Shown here piece by piece: positions 1 to 9,066 of a stretch of 64,000 nt of DNA. Position 1 is the stretch's first letter; every line of letters begins with the position of its first letter. The DNA lies in NCBI GenBank assembly GCA_022577435.1, contig JAKOON010000003.1, positions 359,001 to 423,000 on the forward strand, read 5' to 3'. The notes under the pieces are model-generated. The model worked only from the letters and a program-made list of their open reading frames with translations. It was not told where the DNA came from and did not search any database. A program made the position numbers and the translations under genes. This DNA is from Embiotoca jacksoni. Taxonomy: Eukaryota; Chordata; Actinopteri; Embiotocidae.

Positions 1-790
1 AATATAGTAGTAATGGAGTATTAATCCAGTATTAATACAGTAGCTGACTGCTGCACTCAGACCTGCTGCAGTGGTGGAGACAGTGAAGGAGCGGGTGTAG
101 ATGAGGAAACCCAGCAGCAGCCTGCCAGGTGAGGCTCCACCCACCACCCACTGCTGTAGAAGATGATCCTGACAGAGACACATGAAGGGAGGACGTTCCC
201 TCAGAGGAACTGTTCACACGTTCTACTGGAGCTGCACATATCAGAGGTTCCTGTCATTAAAAAGGAACATACACAGTAGAACACAGGAGCTGATCACATG
301 ATCATCAGGTGAACTATGACCCCTGGAGAGGGAGGGCTTGGTTTTTATAATGTGGAGCACAAGACACTGTTGAACGCAGCACAGTGATACACACAAGATC
401 AGGAACACTCTGAACGTATTGATCCTCCTGCTGCGTGTGCATCACTGCGCTGCGTTCAGCAACAGGCTCATTGATGCAGACGTGTTGAAGATCTTCTGCA
501 GAGAAGCTGCTGCTGAAGCTGAGTGTCATTAATTAAAGTCAACAACGTCATTTATCAGTGTGTGAAGTGATGAACCTCTGCTCTGTGTCATACATGTTGT
601 ATTAATCATCAGTAGTAACATGCAAGAGTTTCAGGTTTATACAGCTAAAATATTGTATAAAATATTGATGTCATTCAAACTGAAAACTTTAAACTGGTGA
701 TGTAAAATAAAAAGGTGCTCTTACTATGTTTTTATTGTTGTCCCTGTAGAGAGGAATGTAGTGGGCTGTCACTCCATCTTCATTACCACA

Positions 791-1006
791 GAGATCAAAG
801 GTCTTCACATTGATGAAGTCCAGGTACCTGAACACACCACCACAGAGATCAAAGGTCTTCACACTGATGAAGTCCAGGTACCTGAACACACCACCACAGA
901 GATCAAATGTCTTCACACTGATGAAGTACAGGTACTTGAACACACCACCACAGGGATCAAAGGTCTTCACACTGATGAAGTCCAGGTACCTGAACACACC
1001 ACACAT
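791..1006 (-). repeat. 54-bp tandem repeat (4 copies) made from the intron 6/exon 7 border of chitinase B
   Basis: The plus-strand landmark GAGATCAAAG or a variant recurs at 791, 845, 899 and 953, so the period is exactly 54 bp (18 codons). Read on the minus strand, each unit holds the end of an intron (…GTGTTCAG) followed by the start of chitinase exon 7 (YLDFISVKTFDLCG). The 3' splice acceptor is therefore duplicated with the coding sequence, with candidate exon starts at 989, 935, 881 and 827. Because 54 is a multiple of three, reading frame continues through all copies. Only the last copy (827) runs on into the rest of exon 7. Confidence 0.9.
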
Positions 1007-1403
1007 CACATCCTGAGGCACCAGGTAATAATGTCCGTGCAGCACATGTCTTACTTTGAAATCTCAGAGACTTCATATCCTGTGTGAAGAACATCTGGAC
1101 GAGCTGCCACAGCTGCAGAGAGCATCAGTTGAGCGTTCCCACCTCCTCAGCTCTCAGCTTCAAAGGCCTCAGAGAGCTCCTGAAAATTGGCAGAAAATCA
1201 TTTACACTTTGAAATGAAGTGAGAACAGCAGATGATATCATGTTTAGTATGTTTTAATGTGTTTAGTATGTTTAGTATGTTTAATACTGACAACCCCTGT
1301 GAATATCTCCATCAGACCTCCTGACACCTGTTGGTGCTCGTTCCGTCCAGAAACCCGTCAGAACCAACGGTGAACCAAGAGTCACTGTAGACTCACTTTA
1401 GAG

Positions 1404-1424
1404 TTAGGGTTAGGGTTAGGGTTA
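1404..1424 (+). repeat. Short interstitial telomere-like (TTAGGG)n run
   Basis: Three perfect TTAGGG units in a row (1404-1421) are followed by a partial unit, inside intron 5 of the chitinase B relic. This is too short to be a telomere. Confidence 0.7.
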
Positions 1425-1815
1425 GACTATAGTCTATAGTCTATACTATAGTCTAGTCTAGTCTAGTCTAGTCACTATAGTCTAGACTATAGTGACTCTA
1501 GACTCTAGAGTCACTATAGTCTCACTATAGTAGATGCTACAGTGAGACTCCACACTGAGACTCTACAGTGACTCTACAGTGAGAATTTTACAGTGACTTT
1601 ACAGTGAATTTACAGTGAGATTCTACAGTGAGACTCTACAGTGGGTCTACAGTGAGACCCTACAGTGAGACTCTATAGTTACTCTGCAGTGACTCTACAC
1701 TTAGACTCTACACTGAGACTATACAGTGACTCTACAGTGAGAGTGAGACTCTACAGTGAGACTTTGCAGTGACTCTACATCGACTCTACAGTGAGACTCT
1801 ACAGTGAGACTCATG
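1425..1815. repeat. Degenerate ACTCTACAGTGAG minisatellite with CTAGT/CTATA-rich start
   Basis: Irregular 11-15-bp units around ACTCTACAGTGAG fill most of intron 5 of chitinase B. The left end (about 1425-1525) is a string of short self-complementary runs of CTATAG and CTAGAC/GTCTAG, which could form cruciform or hairpin structures. Confidence 0.8.
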
Positions 1816-2362
1816 TACGTCTGACTCATTCTGATTGACTGTTACAAAGTCACACACACAGGTCACTGATACACAGATTAGAAGTCAGTATGAGGCCCAC
1901 CTTACTGAGCAGACTGAACCTCTGTTTGTCATCTGGGGGACTGCTACCTGATCCAGTGTCCTCCCAGTCCAGATCCAGACCATCAAACCCATGAGTCCTC
2001 AGGAATCTGATGGAAGACTGGATGAACCTCTGACGTTTGGACCGCGTGGACACCATGATGAAGAACCTGCACAGAGGAGGAGGAGGAGAACGTCCACTGA
2101 AACCTTTGGACTTACGATGACGATGACTTTGTACTGACATATTATATTATTATATTACTCTATATGAGAACTGAAGAATATTAAAGTATGAAGCTTCATA
2201 AGAAGTTACAGACTGAAATGTCTTCAGAATTACAGTCCTTCAATAGTCTGCAGATAATTGCAGATAATTATTGCTAACAGCCAACAGTCCCAATAATGAA
2301 ACAGTACAACAGTCAACATGATGAAACAACAGACTCCATCAGCAGATGGACAATAGACTCAC

Positions 2363-2404
2363 TGAGATATGTGGCTGTCTTCTCTGGCTGACAGTAAGGT
2401 GTTC
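2363..2404 (-). other. Possible degraded exon 4 of chitinase B
   Basis: On the minus strand this 42-nt stretch starts GAACACC, can be read as …NTLLSAREDSHIS… and ends CA|GTGAGT, a good donor. Gene A exon 4 starts GAACCC, encodes …TLLAVGGWNFGSA… and also ends CA|GT. The difference of 15 nt keeps phase, but there is no AG acceptor directly before it and the conserved GGWNFG is lost. The match is short and could be chance. Confidence 0.3.
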
Positions 2405-2735
2405 AGAAAATCAACAAACTGCACATTTTAAACCTCACATTAAAGTTGTAATTCCATCCACCTGTGTTACCTGTTCTTCAGCTCAGTGAAGGATTTATAA
2501 AGACTTCTGTCGTTCCACTCGTGCTCATCCAGCTCATTGGCATGGTTGATGACAGCGAAGCTGTAAACCAGGTGAGTGCACAGGTGAGGGTCTATGTCCT
2601 CTGGAAGGAACCTCCCCTCTCCAGTTCTGTACCGTGCCGAGCTCCTTAAGTAACACACCAGTTTGGTTGTTGTAGCTGCATCAAGAAAAATACGTTTTTC
2701 AGTCACACAGTCCTGAAGATGATGAAACTCTTTTT

Positions 2736-3210
2736 AGGGCCCGAGCACCGATGGTGCGAAAGCCCTATTGTTACTGAAGGAATTATTAGGGCCCGAGCAC
2801 CGAGCATCGGTACGAAAGCCCTATTGTATTTCGTAAAGATGTTGGTCGTTAGTCGTCGTTCTTATTCTTACATAAAGTGATTTGCCTTTTTGGAGGCTTT
2901 ATCATATTCAAAAACTCATGAAAGTGGATACACATATGTCTCCCGGCGAAAAATTTCGTATTCTAGTGGAGTCGCGAGTGGGCGTGGCCAAATGGCTCGC
3001 TCGCCGTGACACAGGAAGTTGATGTTTAAGGTCAAAGGATGCTTGAAACCTCACGAAACTTGTCACATACATCCAGCGTGGTGAGACGATACATCTGATC
3101 TGTTTTGCGAGGGGGCGTGGCCAAACGGCTCGCTCGCTGTGACACAGGAACTTGATGTTTAAGGTCAAAGGATGCTTGAAACCTCACAAAACGTGTGACA
3201 TACATCCGGC
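2736..3210. repeat. Dispersed fish-type repeat with AGGGCCCGAGCACCG motif
   Basis: The motif AGGGCCCGAGCACCG followed by a …CGAAAGCCCTATTG block occurs twice (from 2736 and from 2787). It is followed by a roughly 100-bp module repeated at an offset of 133 bp (GGCGTGGCCA at 2981 and 3114). I know GGGCCCGAGCAC…GCCCTATTG as a widespread interspersed repeat in fish genomes but cannot assign it to a class. It lies just upstream of chitinase B exon 3, where that gene's first exons would be expected. Confidence 0.6.
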
Positions 3211-4145
3211 GTGGTAAGACCCACTTCTACGTTTCCATCCAAAAGCCTTTTTGACATAAAACCCAAGTTTGAAAATCAACACCAGCATCTTTTAATACTC
3301 ACCAATGTAAAGCTGATATGTAGCTGCTGTCAGGGTTGGACAGACAAAGAACATGTCCTCTCAGGTGTTGAGTGGCAGCAGGTGACAGGTGAGCTGTGGA
3401 GACATCGGTACTCCGTCTGTCTCTTTCAGCTCTGAATGCTGCAGGAAACCTTTCTGTCTCCAAGACATTCATTCATATTTCCTCATTACGTTGATAGAAA
3501 ATGTAAATCACAACTTTTTCTTCAAATAGAAACAGATTTCAGGAGAAACGTTGGATTAAACATGAGAACATTTTACAGGGATAAACAGATTAAAAGCTCT
3601 TTATGTTCACATTATTAAAGTTGACAGCTCATTGACCTGAAGTCACCACACAGGACGTTACATAACCCGCCTGGCTGGTGTCTCCACCTCCAACCATTGT
3701 TCCCTTAACAAACAGTCTCTGGGAGCTCAACACCACACTCCTATTATATTTTCATGATAATAAATATGTTATAGTTGTTTTAAATCTCAGTTTTTTCTAT
3801 TATGTCACATTAGATTAATTTATTTTATACTACAAAGACAATGAAATTCAAAAACCCATCTGGAGGACAGCTCCTTTAAATGGGTGATGAACTCTTATTC
3901 ACTGTTTCATGATGAGCTCTTATTGTGATGACACTAAACTCTATTTATTCTTTTAGATGTTTGCATAGAGAAATACATGTTTGCACGTTTATGACTAATA
4001 AGAATAAAATGAAATGATGAACCAGCACTTTTGTTTTCATATCTATTTTACATATTTAACAATAAAACACACATTATCTCCACGACACCAACGACACACT
4101 CCAGAAGGTAAATGATTGTCGATACCAGAGAAGTTTTGCAGGATG
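3211..4145. other. Spacer between chitinase A and chitinase B; no gene seen
   Basis: I see no coding exon, RNA gene or repeat family here. Short frames have no recognisable protein. An AATAAA on the minus strand (TTTATT at 3944-3949) is a possible distal polyadenylation signal for chitinase A. Confidence 0.5.
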
Positions 4146-4151
4146 TTTAAT
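4146..4151 (-). promoter_or_regulatory. Probable polyadenylation signal (ATTAAA) of chitinase A
   Basis: ATTAAA on the minus strand lies 38 bp past the stop codon at 4189-4191. ATTAAA is the commonest variant hexamer. A canonical AATAAA lies further away at 3944-3949. Confidence 0.5.
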
Positions 4152-4188
4152 AGCTGACATTTGCATCAGTTGTGTTACACTCTGCAGC

Positions 4189-7100
4189 TCAGGGCCACGC
4201 GCAGCACTTGCAGCCGTCGTTGTACACGGACCCGGTGCCACACTTCCTCACGTGTGTGATGCCGCCGGCACACATGTAGAAGCTGCTCTTGTCCTCGGGG
4301 TGGGGGTACAGGCCGTCAGGTTTACCATTGCAGAAACCGGATCCCGGAGCGTGGGTGGTGGTGGTGGTGGTGGTGGTGGTGGTGGTGGGAGAAGTGGTGC
4401 TGTTACCGGGTCTGGGGGTGGTGGTGGGGGGCAGTGGGGGGAGCTCTGCATGGTGGGAGGAGAGGAAATGTATGAATGAGATACAGTAAATGTCTATTAA
4501 AGCGTTTAACAGAAACTACAGATTAATATCTAATGTATATACAGAATAATATATTTACAGAATAATATTTAATATATCTATGTGTGTCTCCAGTGAGGAT
4601 TCAGTATTCTGACAGTAAACTGTTTCTATTATAAATGACTGCAGTCGTTCAGACTGTCATTTGACGGTTCTGATAATAAAGACAACAGACATCCGGACCG
4701 GTCCATGAAGAGCATTAAAGGACCACAGCATCTGAGTGAGTTCTGCATGTACCGATGTTGAGGAGTTTGCGGAGGTGAGCCATCAGAGGGTGGTTCCCCT
4801 GACCGCAAAACCGTCCGGCGAAGTCGTCCAGATCGAGAGCCCACACGAAGGCACCGCCGAACTTCTGCTCCTGCAGGTAGCGCACCTGTCGGGGCACCAA
4901 AGAAGACAAGTGGTTACTACCTGTCGTCAACATGTTAACAACATCCAGATGATCCGGTCCGTCCCACCCACCTTGATCTCATAGCTCTCCTTGGTGTCGA
5001 ACCCGACCCACTCATTGTTCTTGGTGGCGTAGGGAACCTTCTGGTCATCGATCCACTGGATGGTTGTTCCCTTGAGGAAGTTGCAGATCTGCAACAAAAC
5101 AGGATGCTAAGACTTGTGCAGCTGATCCTCACATTACCACTCTGTCCATCATGTGATCACTATTTAGTTCACCTCATAGTAGGACCAGAACCCGGCCTCC
5201 CGGGTGAATGGACCAGCTGCTGCAGGGCCACTCGCTGGAGCTCCAACACTGGTTTTTGAGGATGTCAGACGGAAGGTGCGGCCATAAGTAGCAAATCCCA
5301 TCCGGAGCTTCTCCACCGGGGTACCCTTGTCTCTCCAGTACTTCATGGCATAGTCCTGTGAAGGTTGATGGAACAGGTCCGGTCAGACTTTAATAAAAAC
5401 AACCTCCCGTTGATGGTTCTTCGGTCCACGCTGACACTTACCGTGTTGAAGTAGATGAGGTCACCAGAGTCCTCGGACCCCTGGAACAGAGGGCTGTTGT
5501 GTCCGGTGAATCTCTCCCAGGTTCCATGGAAGTCGTAAGTCATCACGTTGATGAAGTCAAACTCTCTGGAGACACAAACACAAATGTTCACTTTAGGAAC
5601 CTTTGGACACTCCGGGTTCTGTCTGAAGAGTTTAAAGCAGAACACTCACTTGGCGATCTCAGCGACCTCGTATCCAGCGTCGATGGTTCCTTTCCCAGCA
5701 GACACTGCAGCAGTCAGCATGAGCTGACGATTGCTGGAGGTCTTGGCTTCGGCTTTGTAGGCAGCAACGAGTTCCTGAACACAGGAAGTGAAGTCAGAAG
5801 GTAGTCGAGTGTGATGAACAACACAGCTGAACACCGAGTGGTGGACCCACCTTACAGAGCAGAGTGAACCTCTGCTTGTCCACTGGGGGACTTCCACGGG
5901 CTCCAGGGTACTCCCAGTCCAGGTCCAGACCGTCGAACCCGTGAGTCCTCAGGAACTTGATGGACGACTGGATAAACTTCTGACGGTTGGCCGGAGTGGA
6001 CACCATGATGGAGAACCTGCAGCACAGATTGAAGTCTGCTGTCAGAACCCTTTTAGGTAACTGCTGCTGCAATGTCATTCATGTTCTCTATCTTTTTTTT
6101 GAAAACTTCTGTTAGCATTAATACAGTCTGAATTTTTAAGTTTAACAGTTTCCAAACCAGATCTGGATTTCTATAAGTTATTCTAAACATGCAGTGGAAA
6201 TTAAAGAAAGTAGAACCTCTATTAGAAGTGACTGAGTTTTGGTGAACTGATAAAAAGCAAAACTGTTTTTAAGACTTCAATGGACTCAGATTGTTTCAGG
6301 ATGTTTTCAGGATGTTTTCAGGATATTTTCAGGATGTTTCAGGATGTTTCAGGATGTTTTCAGGATGTTTTCAGGATGTTTTTAGGATGTTTTCAGGATG
6401 TTTCAGGTTGTTTTTAGGATGTTTCAGGATGTTTTCAGGATGTTTTTAGGATGTTTCAGGATGTTTTCAGGATGTTTTTAGGATGTTTTCAGGATGTTTC
6501 AGGATGTTTCAGGTTGTTTTTAGGATGTTTCAGGATGTTTTTAGGATGTTTTCAGGATATTTTTAGGATGTTTTCAGGATGTTTCAGGATGTTTTAGGAT
6601 GTTTTCAGGATGTTTTTAGGATGTTTTCAGGATGTTTTCAGGATGTTTCAGGATGTTTTCAGGATATTTTCAGGATGTTTCAGAATGTTTCAAGATGTTT
6701 TCAGGATGTTTTTAGGATGTTTCAGGATGTTTCAGGCTATTTTCAGGATGTTTCAGGATGTTTTTAGGATGTTTTTAGGATGTTTTCAGGATGTTTTCAG
6801 GATGTTTCAGGATGTTTTCAGGATATTTTCAGGATGTTTCAGAATGTTTCAAGATGTTTTCAGGATGTTTTTAGGATGTTTCAGGATGTTTTCAGGCTAT
6901 TTTCAGGATGTTTCAGGATGTTTTCAGGATATTTTCAGGATGTTTCAGGATGTTTGCAGGATGTTTTCAGGATGTTTTCAGGATGTTTCAGGATGTTTCA
7001 GGATATTTTCAAGATGTTTTCAGGATGTTTTCAGGACTGATGATGACAGTAATATTTATAAGGTGTTACGTACTGAGCAGAACCAAAGTTCCATCCCCCG

Positions 7101-7780
7101 ACAGCCAGCAGAGTCTTCAGGTGAGGGTTCCTGGAAACAGAGAGAGGACAGTCAACACGGTACACAGCTCCACACAGAAGAATTGTAGCCTGACATCTGA
7201 CCTCTGACTTCTGACTTATGTCCTCCACATTACTCTGTTTAAACTTCTGACAGCAGGTTACTCTAATGATTAAGTGTTTCGTGACACTGAACTACTTCTC
7301 TCTCCAGAGAAACTGTAGCCTGACCTATGACCTGTGACCTCTCTCCTCACTCACTTGCTCTTCAGTCCGTTGAAGGACTTGTAGAGGACGTCGTCGTTCC
7401 ACTCGTAGGTCACCAGCTCGTTGTTACTGTTGATGATGGAGAAGGCGTAAATGAGGTGCGTGCACAGGAAGGGGTCCACGGTCTGGGGCATGTACTTCCC
7501 CTCGCCGGGCCGGTACTGGGACCAGTTGGTGAAGTAGCACACCATCTGGGAGGCAGAGCCTGTGAAGCAGCAGAGGAAGATTAACGATCTGGACGGGTTT
7601 TATCGAAAGATATTTTATCTGAGGGTTTGAGAACTCACCCAGGTGGCAGAGCACCAGACATAAGCCTGAAAAACAACATCAGACAGAAGAATGAAATCAG
7701 TTTATCACACGAAGACTTCATGAAGAATAACACAAATGAAACACGTGTTGAATACCTGCGAGGATTGTCAGCCTGGTCAT
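4189..7780 (-). CDS. chia: Acidic mammalian chitinase-like protein A (GH18 plus chitin-binding domain), 472 aa, 11 coding exons
   Basis: Coding exons, 5' to 3': 7780-7756, 7665-7639, 7559-7355, 7130-7074, 6016-5851, 5774-5650, 5565-5442, 5355-5173, 5088-4972, 4885-4753, 4445-4189. All introns are GT-AG and phases agree, giving 1419 nt and 472 aa without a break. Residues 1-20 are a signal peptide (MTRLTILAGLCLVL…), so the mature protein starts near SQMVCYF and is secreted. The GH18 barrel spans about 23-385. The catalytic motif DGLDLDWE lies at 133-140, with D136, D138 and proton donor E140, the same numbers as in human AMCase. MTYD and the late WALDLDDF (W358) are present. A Thr-rich linker (about 388-424, with eleven Thr in a row) leads to a C-terminal chitin-binding domain with six Cys (426, 446, 456, 466, 468, 469). 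Known role of the family: an endo-acting enzyme that hydrolyses chitin, typically in stomach or gut. Size matches human AMCase (476 aa). All key residues are intact. Confidence 0.95.
4354..4386 (-). repeat. (GGT)11 / (ACC)11 coding microsatellite in the chitinase A linker
   Basis: Eleven uninterrupted ACC codons on the minus strand encode Thr408-Thr418 in the linker between the catalytic and chitin-binding domains. Length changes would stay in frame, so linker length is likely polymorphic. Thr-rich linkers in this family are usually O-glycosylated. Confidence 0.9.
6293..7036. repeat. 10-11-bp minisatellite TTTTCAGGATG in intron 4 of chitinase A
   Basis: About 740 bp of head-to-tail TTTTCAGGATG (11 bp) and TTTCAGGATG (10 bp) units, with TAGGATG, CAGGATA and CAGAATG variants. 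It makes up most of the intron between coding exons 4 and 5. The open frames across it on the plus strand (MFQDVFRMF-like) come from the repeat and are not genes. Confidence 0.95.
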
Positions 7781-7908
7781 CGTCAGAAATTTTAACGACT
7801 TACTGTAAAACAAAAAAATAACGATGACGAATAAAATCAGAATTAAACGGATCGTTCAGAAACCGTCCTGTTTTCTTCAGGAACTCACCTTGGGACCAGA
7901 TGAGAGAC
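7781..7908 (-). other. 5' untranslated region of chitinase A with a non-coding first exon
   Basis: On the minus strand a donor CAAG|GTGAGT ends a short leader exon at 7889. An acceptor TTTTGTTTTACAG ends at 7803. The second exon carries 22 nt of leader (7802-7781) before the ATG at 7780. A non-coding first exon is the usual AMCase arrangement. The transcription start near 7908 is inferred from TATA spacing. Confidence 0.7.
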
Positions 7909-7933
7909 CCGAGCACCTGCAGCACAGGTTGGC

Positions 7934-7941
7934 CTTTTATA
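7934..7941 (-). promoter_or_regulatory. TATA box of chitinase A
   Basis: TATAAAAG on the minus strand lies about 30 bp before the inferred start of the leader exon and about 155 bp before the ATG. It is a strong consensus match in the expected place. Confidence 0.75.
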
Positions 7942-8989
7942 CACCTGCGGGCGGGGAGGGGGGGCAGCCTGTGATGAATTGGGGCAATAAATGTAATGAT
8001 TATTAGAACATGATAAGATCCTGCAGCATCTGACAATTTACTGAGCAGCACACAGCGTGTCCTCAACACTCGACATGGTTGAGATCCAGGTCGCTGGACA
8101 TTATCATGACATCATCAGTCAGCTGATCGACCTCACAGACCCGGGGTCAGAGTCTCCTGTGTACTTCAGTGATGATAAGCAACGTACTGTTTCTGGTGCC
8201 ATGGCAACAGGACCAGAGGAACATTCAATCCTCTGATAATCAATATTTAATCAATAAGAACTTCCACTGGTTTCTTTACCCAGTTAAACATCAGCTGGTC
8301 CAGGACAACAAACCTGTCAATCAAAGAGCCCCGCCCCAAAACATATGTGAGTACTAATATGTCATGAATGATGAATTATTTCCAGAAGGAAACACTGATC
8401 AGATGGAGGAAGTTTATCTAACGACACCATGATAGAAATATTTGATGACTTTTTAATGGTAGTCTATGGAGACAGCCCCTAGTGGTCCTCAGTGGTACTA
8501 CAGATGGCGTCCATGGAGACAGCCCCTAATGGTCCGCAGTGGTACTACACTTTAAGATACTCCTGTATTGAATACAGTTATTCAAAGATAAATTAACACA
8601 ATAACAATATGTTGTATGACTAGACAACCAGTAAAAAATATACAGTGTAACTACAGTTTTGTTTCCTTTCAGTAACTTCACCAGTTTAAAGTTTATATGA
8701 TAATATTCTTACAGATGCATTGAGTGATGAAATAAAATAACTAATAAGAAAATAGATGAAGCACTAATGAGTGATGACTGATATGATTCAGCTGACGAGA
8801 CAATAACAGGTCCATATAAACATCATGAAAGACGCTCCTGTTGTCGTCCATGATAACAGCTTGATTACTTTATCGCTCTCTTTGTGGAGCCGACCGACGG
8901 TCGACCTTCAGATGTTCCCCCGAAGGACAATCTGAAGCAACCTTCGGTAATAGTATAGATAAGAGACGAGGAAGAAAGGATGGACACAA
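7942..8989. other. Upstream region of chitinase A; no gene seen
   Basis: I find no exon or RNA gene. There is a G-rich run just upstream of the TATA box (about 7949-7970). A 47-bp direct duplication starts at 8466 and 8513 (ATGGAGACAGCCCCTA in both). A purine-rich GAGACACA tract follows. Confidence 0.5.
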
Positions 8990-9062
8990 AAAGGAGGACA
9001 GGACGGACATGACACAGAGACAAGGAGACACAGAGACACAAAGACAGAGACACAGAGACATG
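8990..9062. repeat. GAGACACA-type purine-rich simple repeat
   Basis: Imperfect GACACAGAGACA units run directly up to the start of the 19-bp minisatellite. Confidence 0.7.
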
Positions 9063-9066
9063 ACGC

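Larger units (their letters stand above)
1..2675 (-). pseudogene. Decayed acidic chitinase (GH18) paralogue B, partial
   Basis: Minus-strand exons matching chitinase gene A at 4189-7780 are visible in the correct order: exon 3 (2471-2675, 205 nt), exon 5 (1901-2066, 166 nt), exon 6 (1055-1179, 125 nt), exon 7 (725-827 plus upstream duplicated starts) and exon 8 (168 down to the window edge). Exons 3, 5 and 6 have exactly the same lengths as in gene A and keep AG/GT splice sites. Exon 5 still reads GLDLDWED, so the DxxDxDxE catalytic signature is present. Signs of decay are an in-frame TGA at 1147-1149 in exon 6 and an exon 4 that is unrecognisable except for a shortened remnant. Exons 1-2 cannot be found, the usual MTYD motif reads KTFD, and exon 7 is 21 nt shorter than in gene A. 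Exon 8 matches for about 35 codons, then runs into AT-rich sequence. Intact exon lengths suggest recent inactivation. The gene continues left of the window. Confidence 0.8.

Noticed and set aside
3211..3618. Two adjacent short plus-strand frames (74 and 60 codons)
   Set aside because: No recognised domain, no splice or promoter support, and lengths expected by chance.
6579..7207. Plus-strand frames with MFQDVFRMF repeats
   Set aside because: Product of the TTTTCAGGATG intronic minisatellite, open in several overlapping frames, and antisense to chitinase A.
8865..9061. Minus-strand frames with LSLCLCVSLSLC patterns
   Set aside because: Translation of the GAGACACA simple repeat; no protein similarity.
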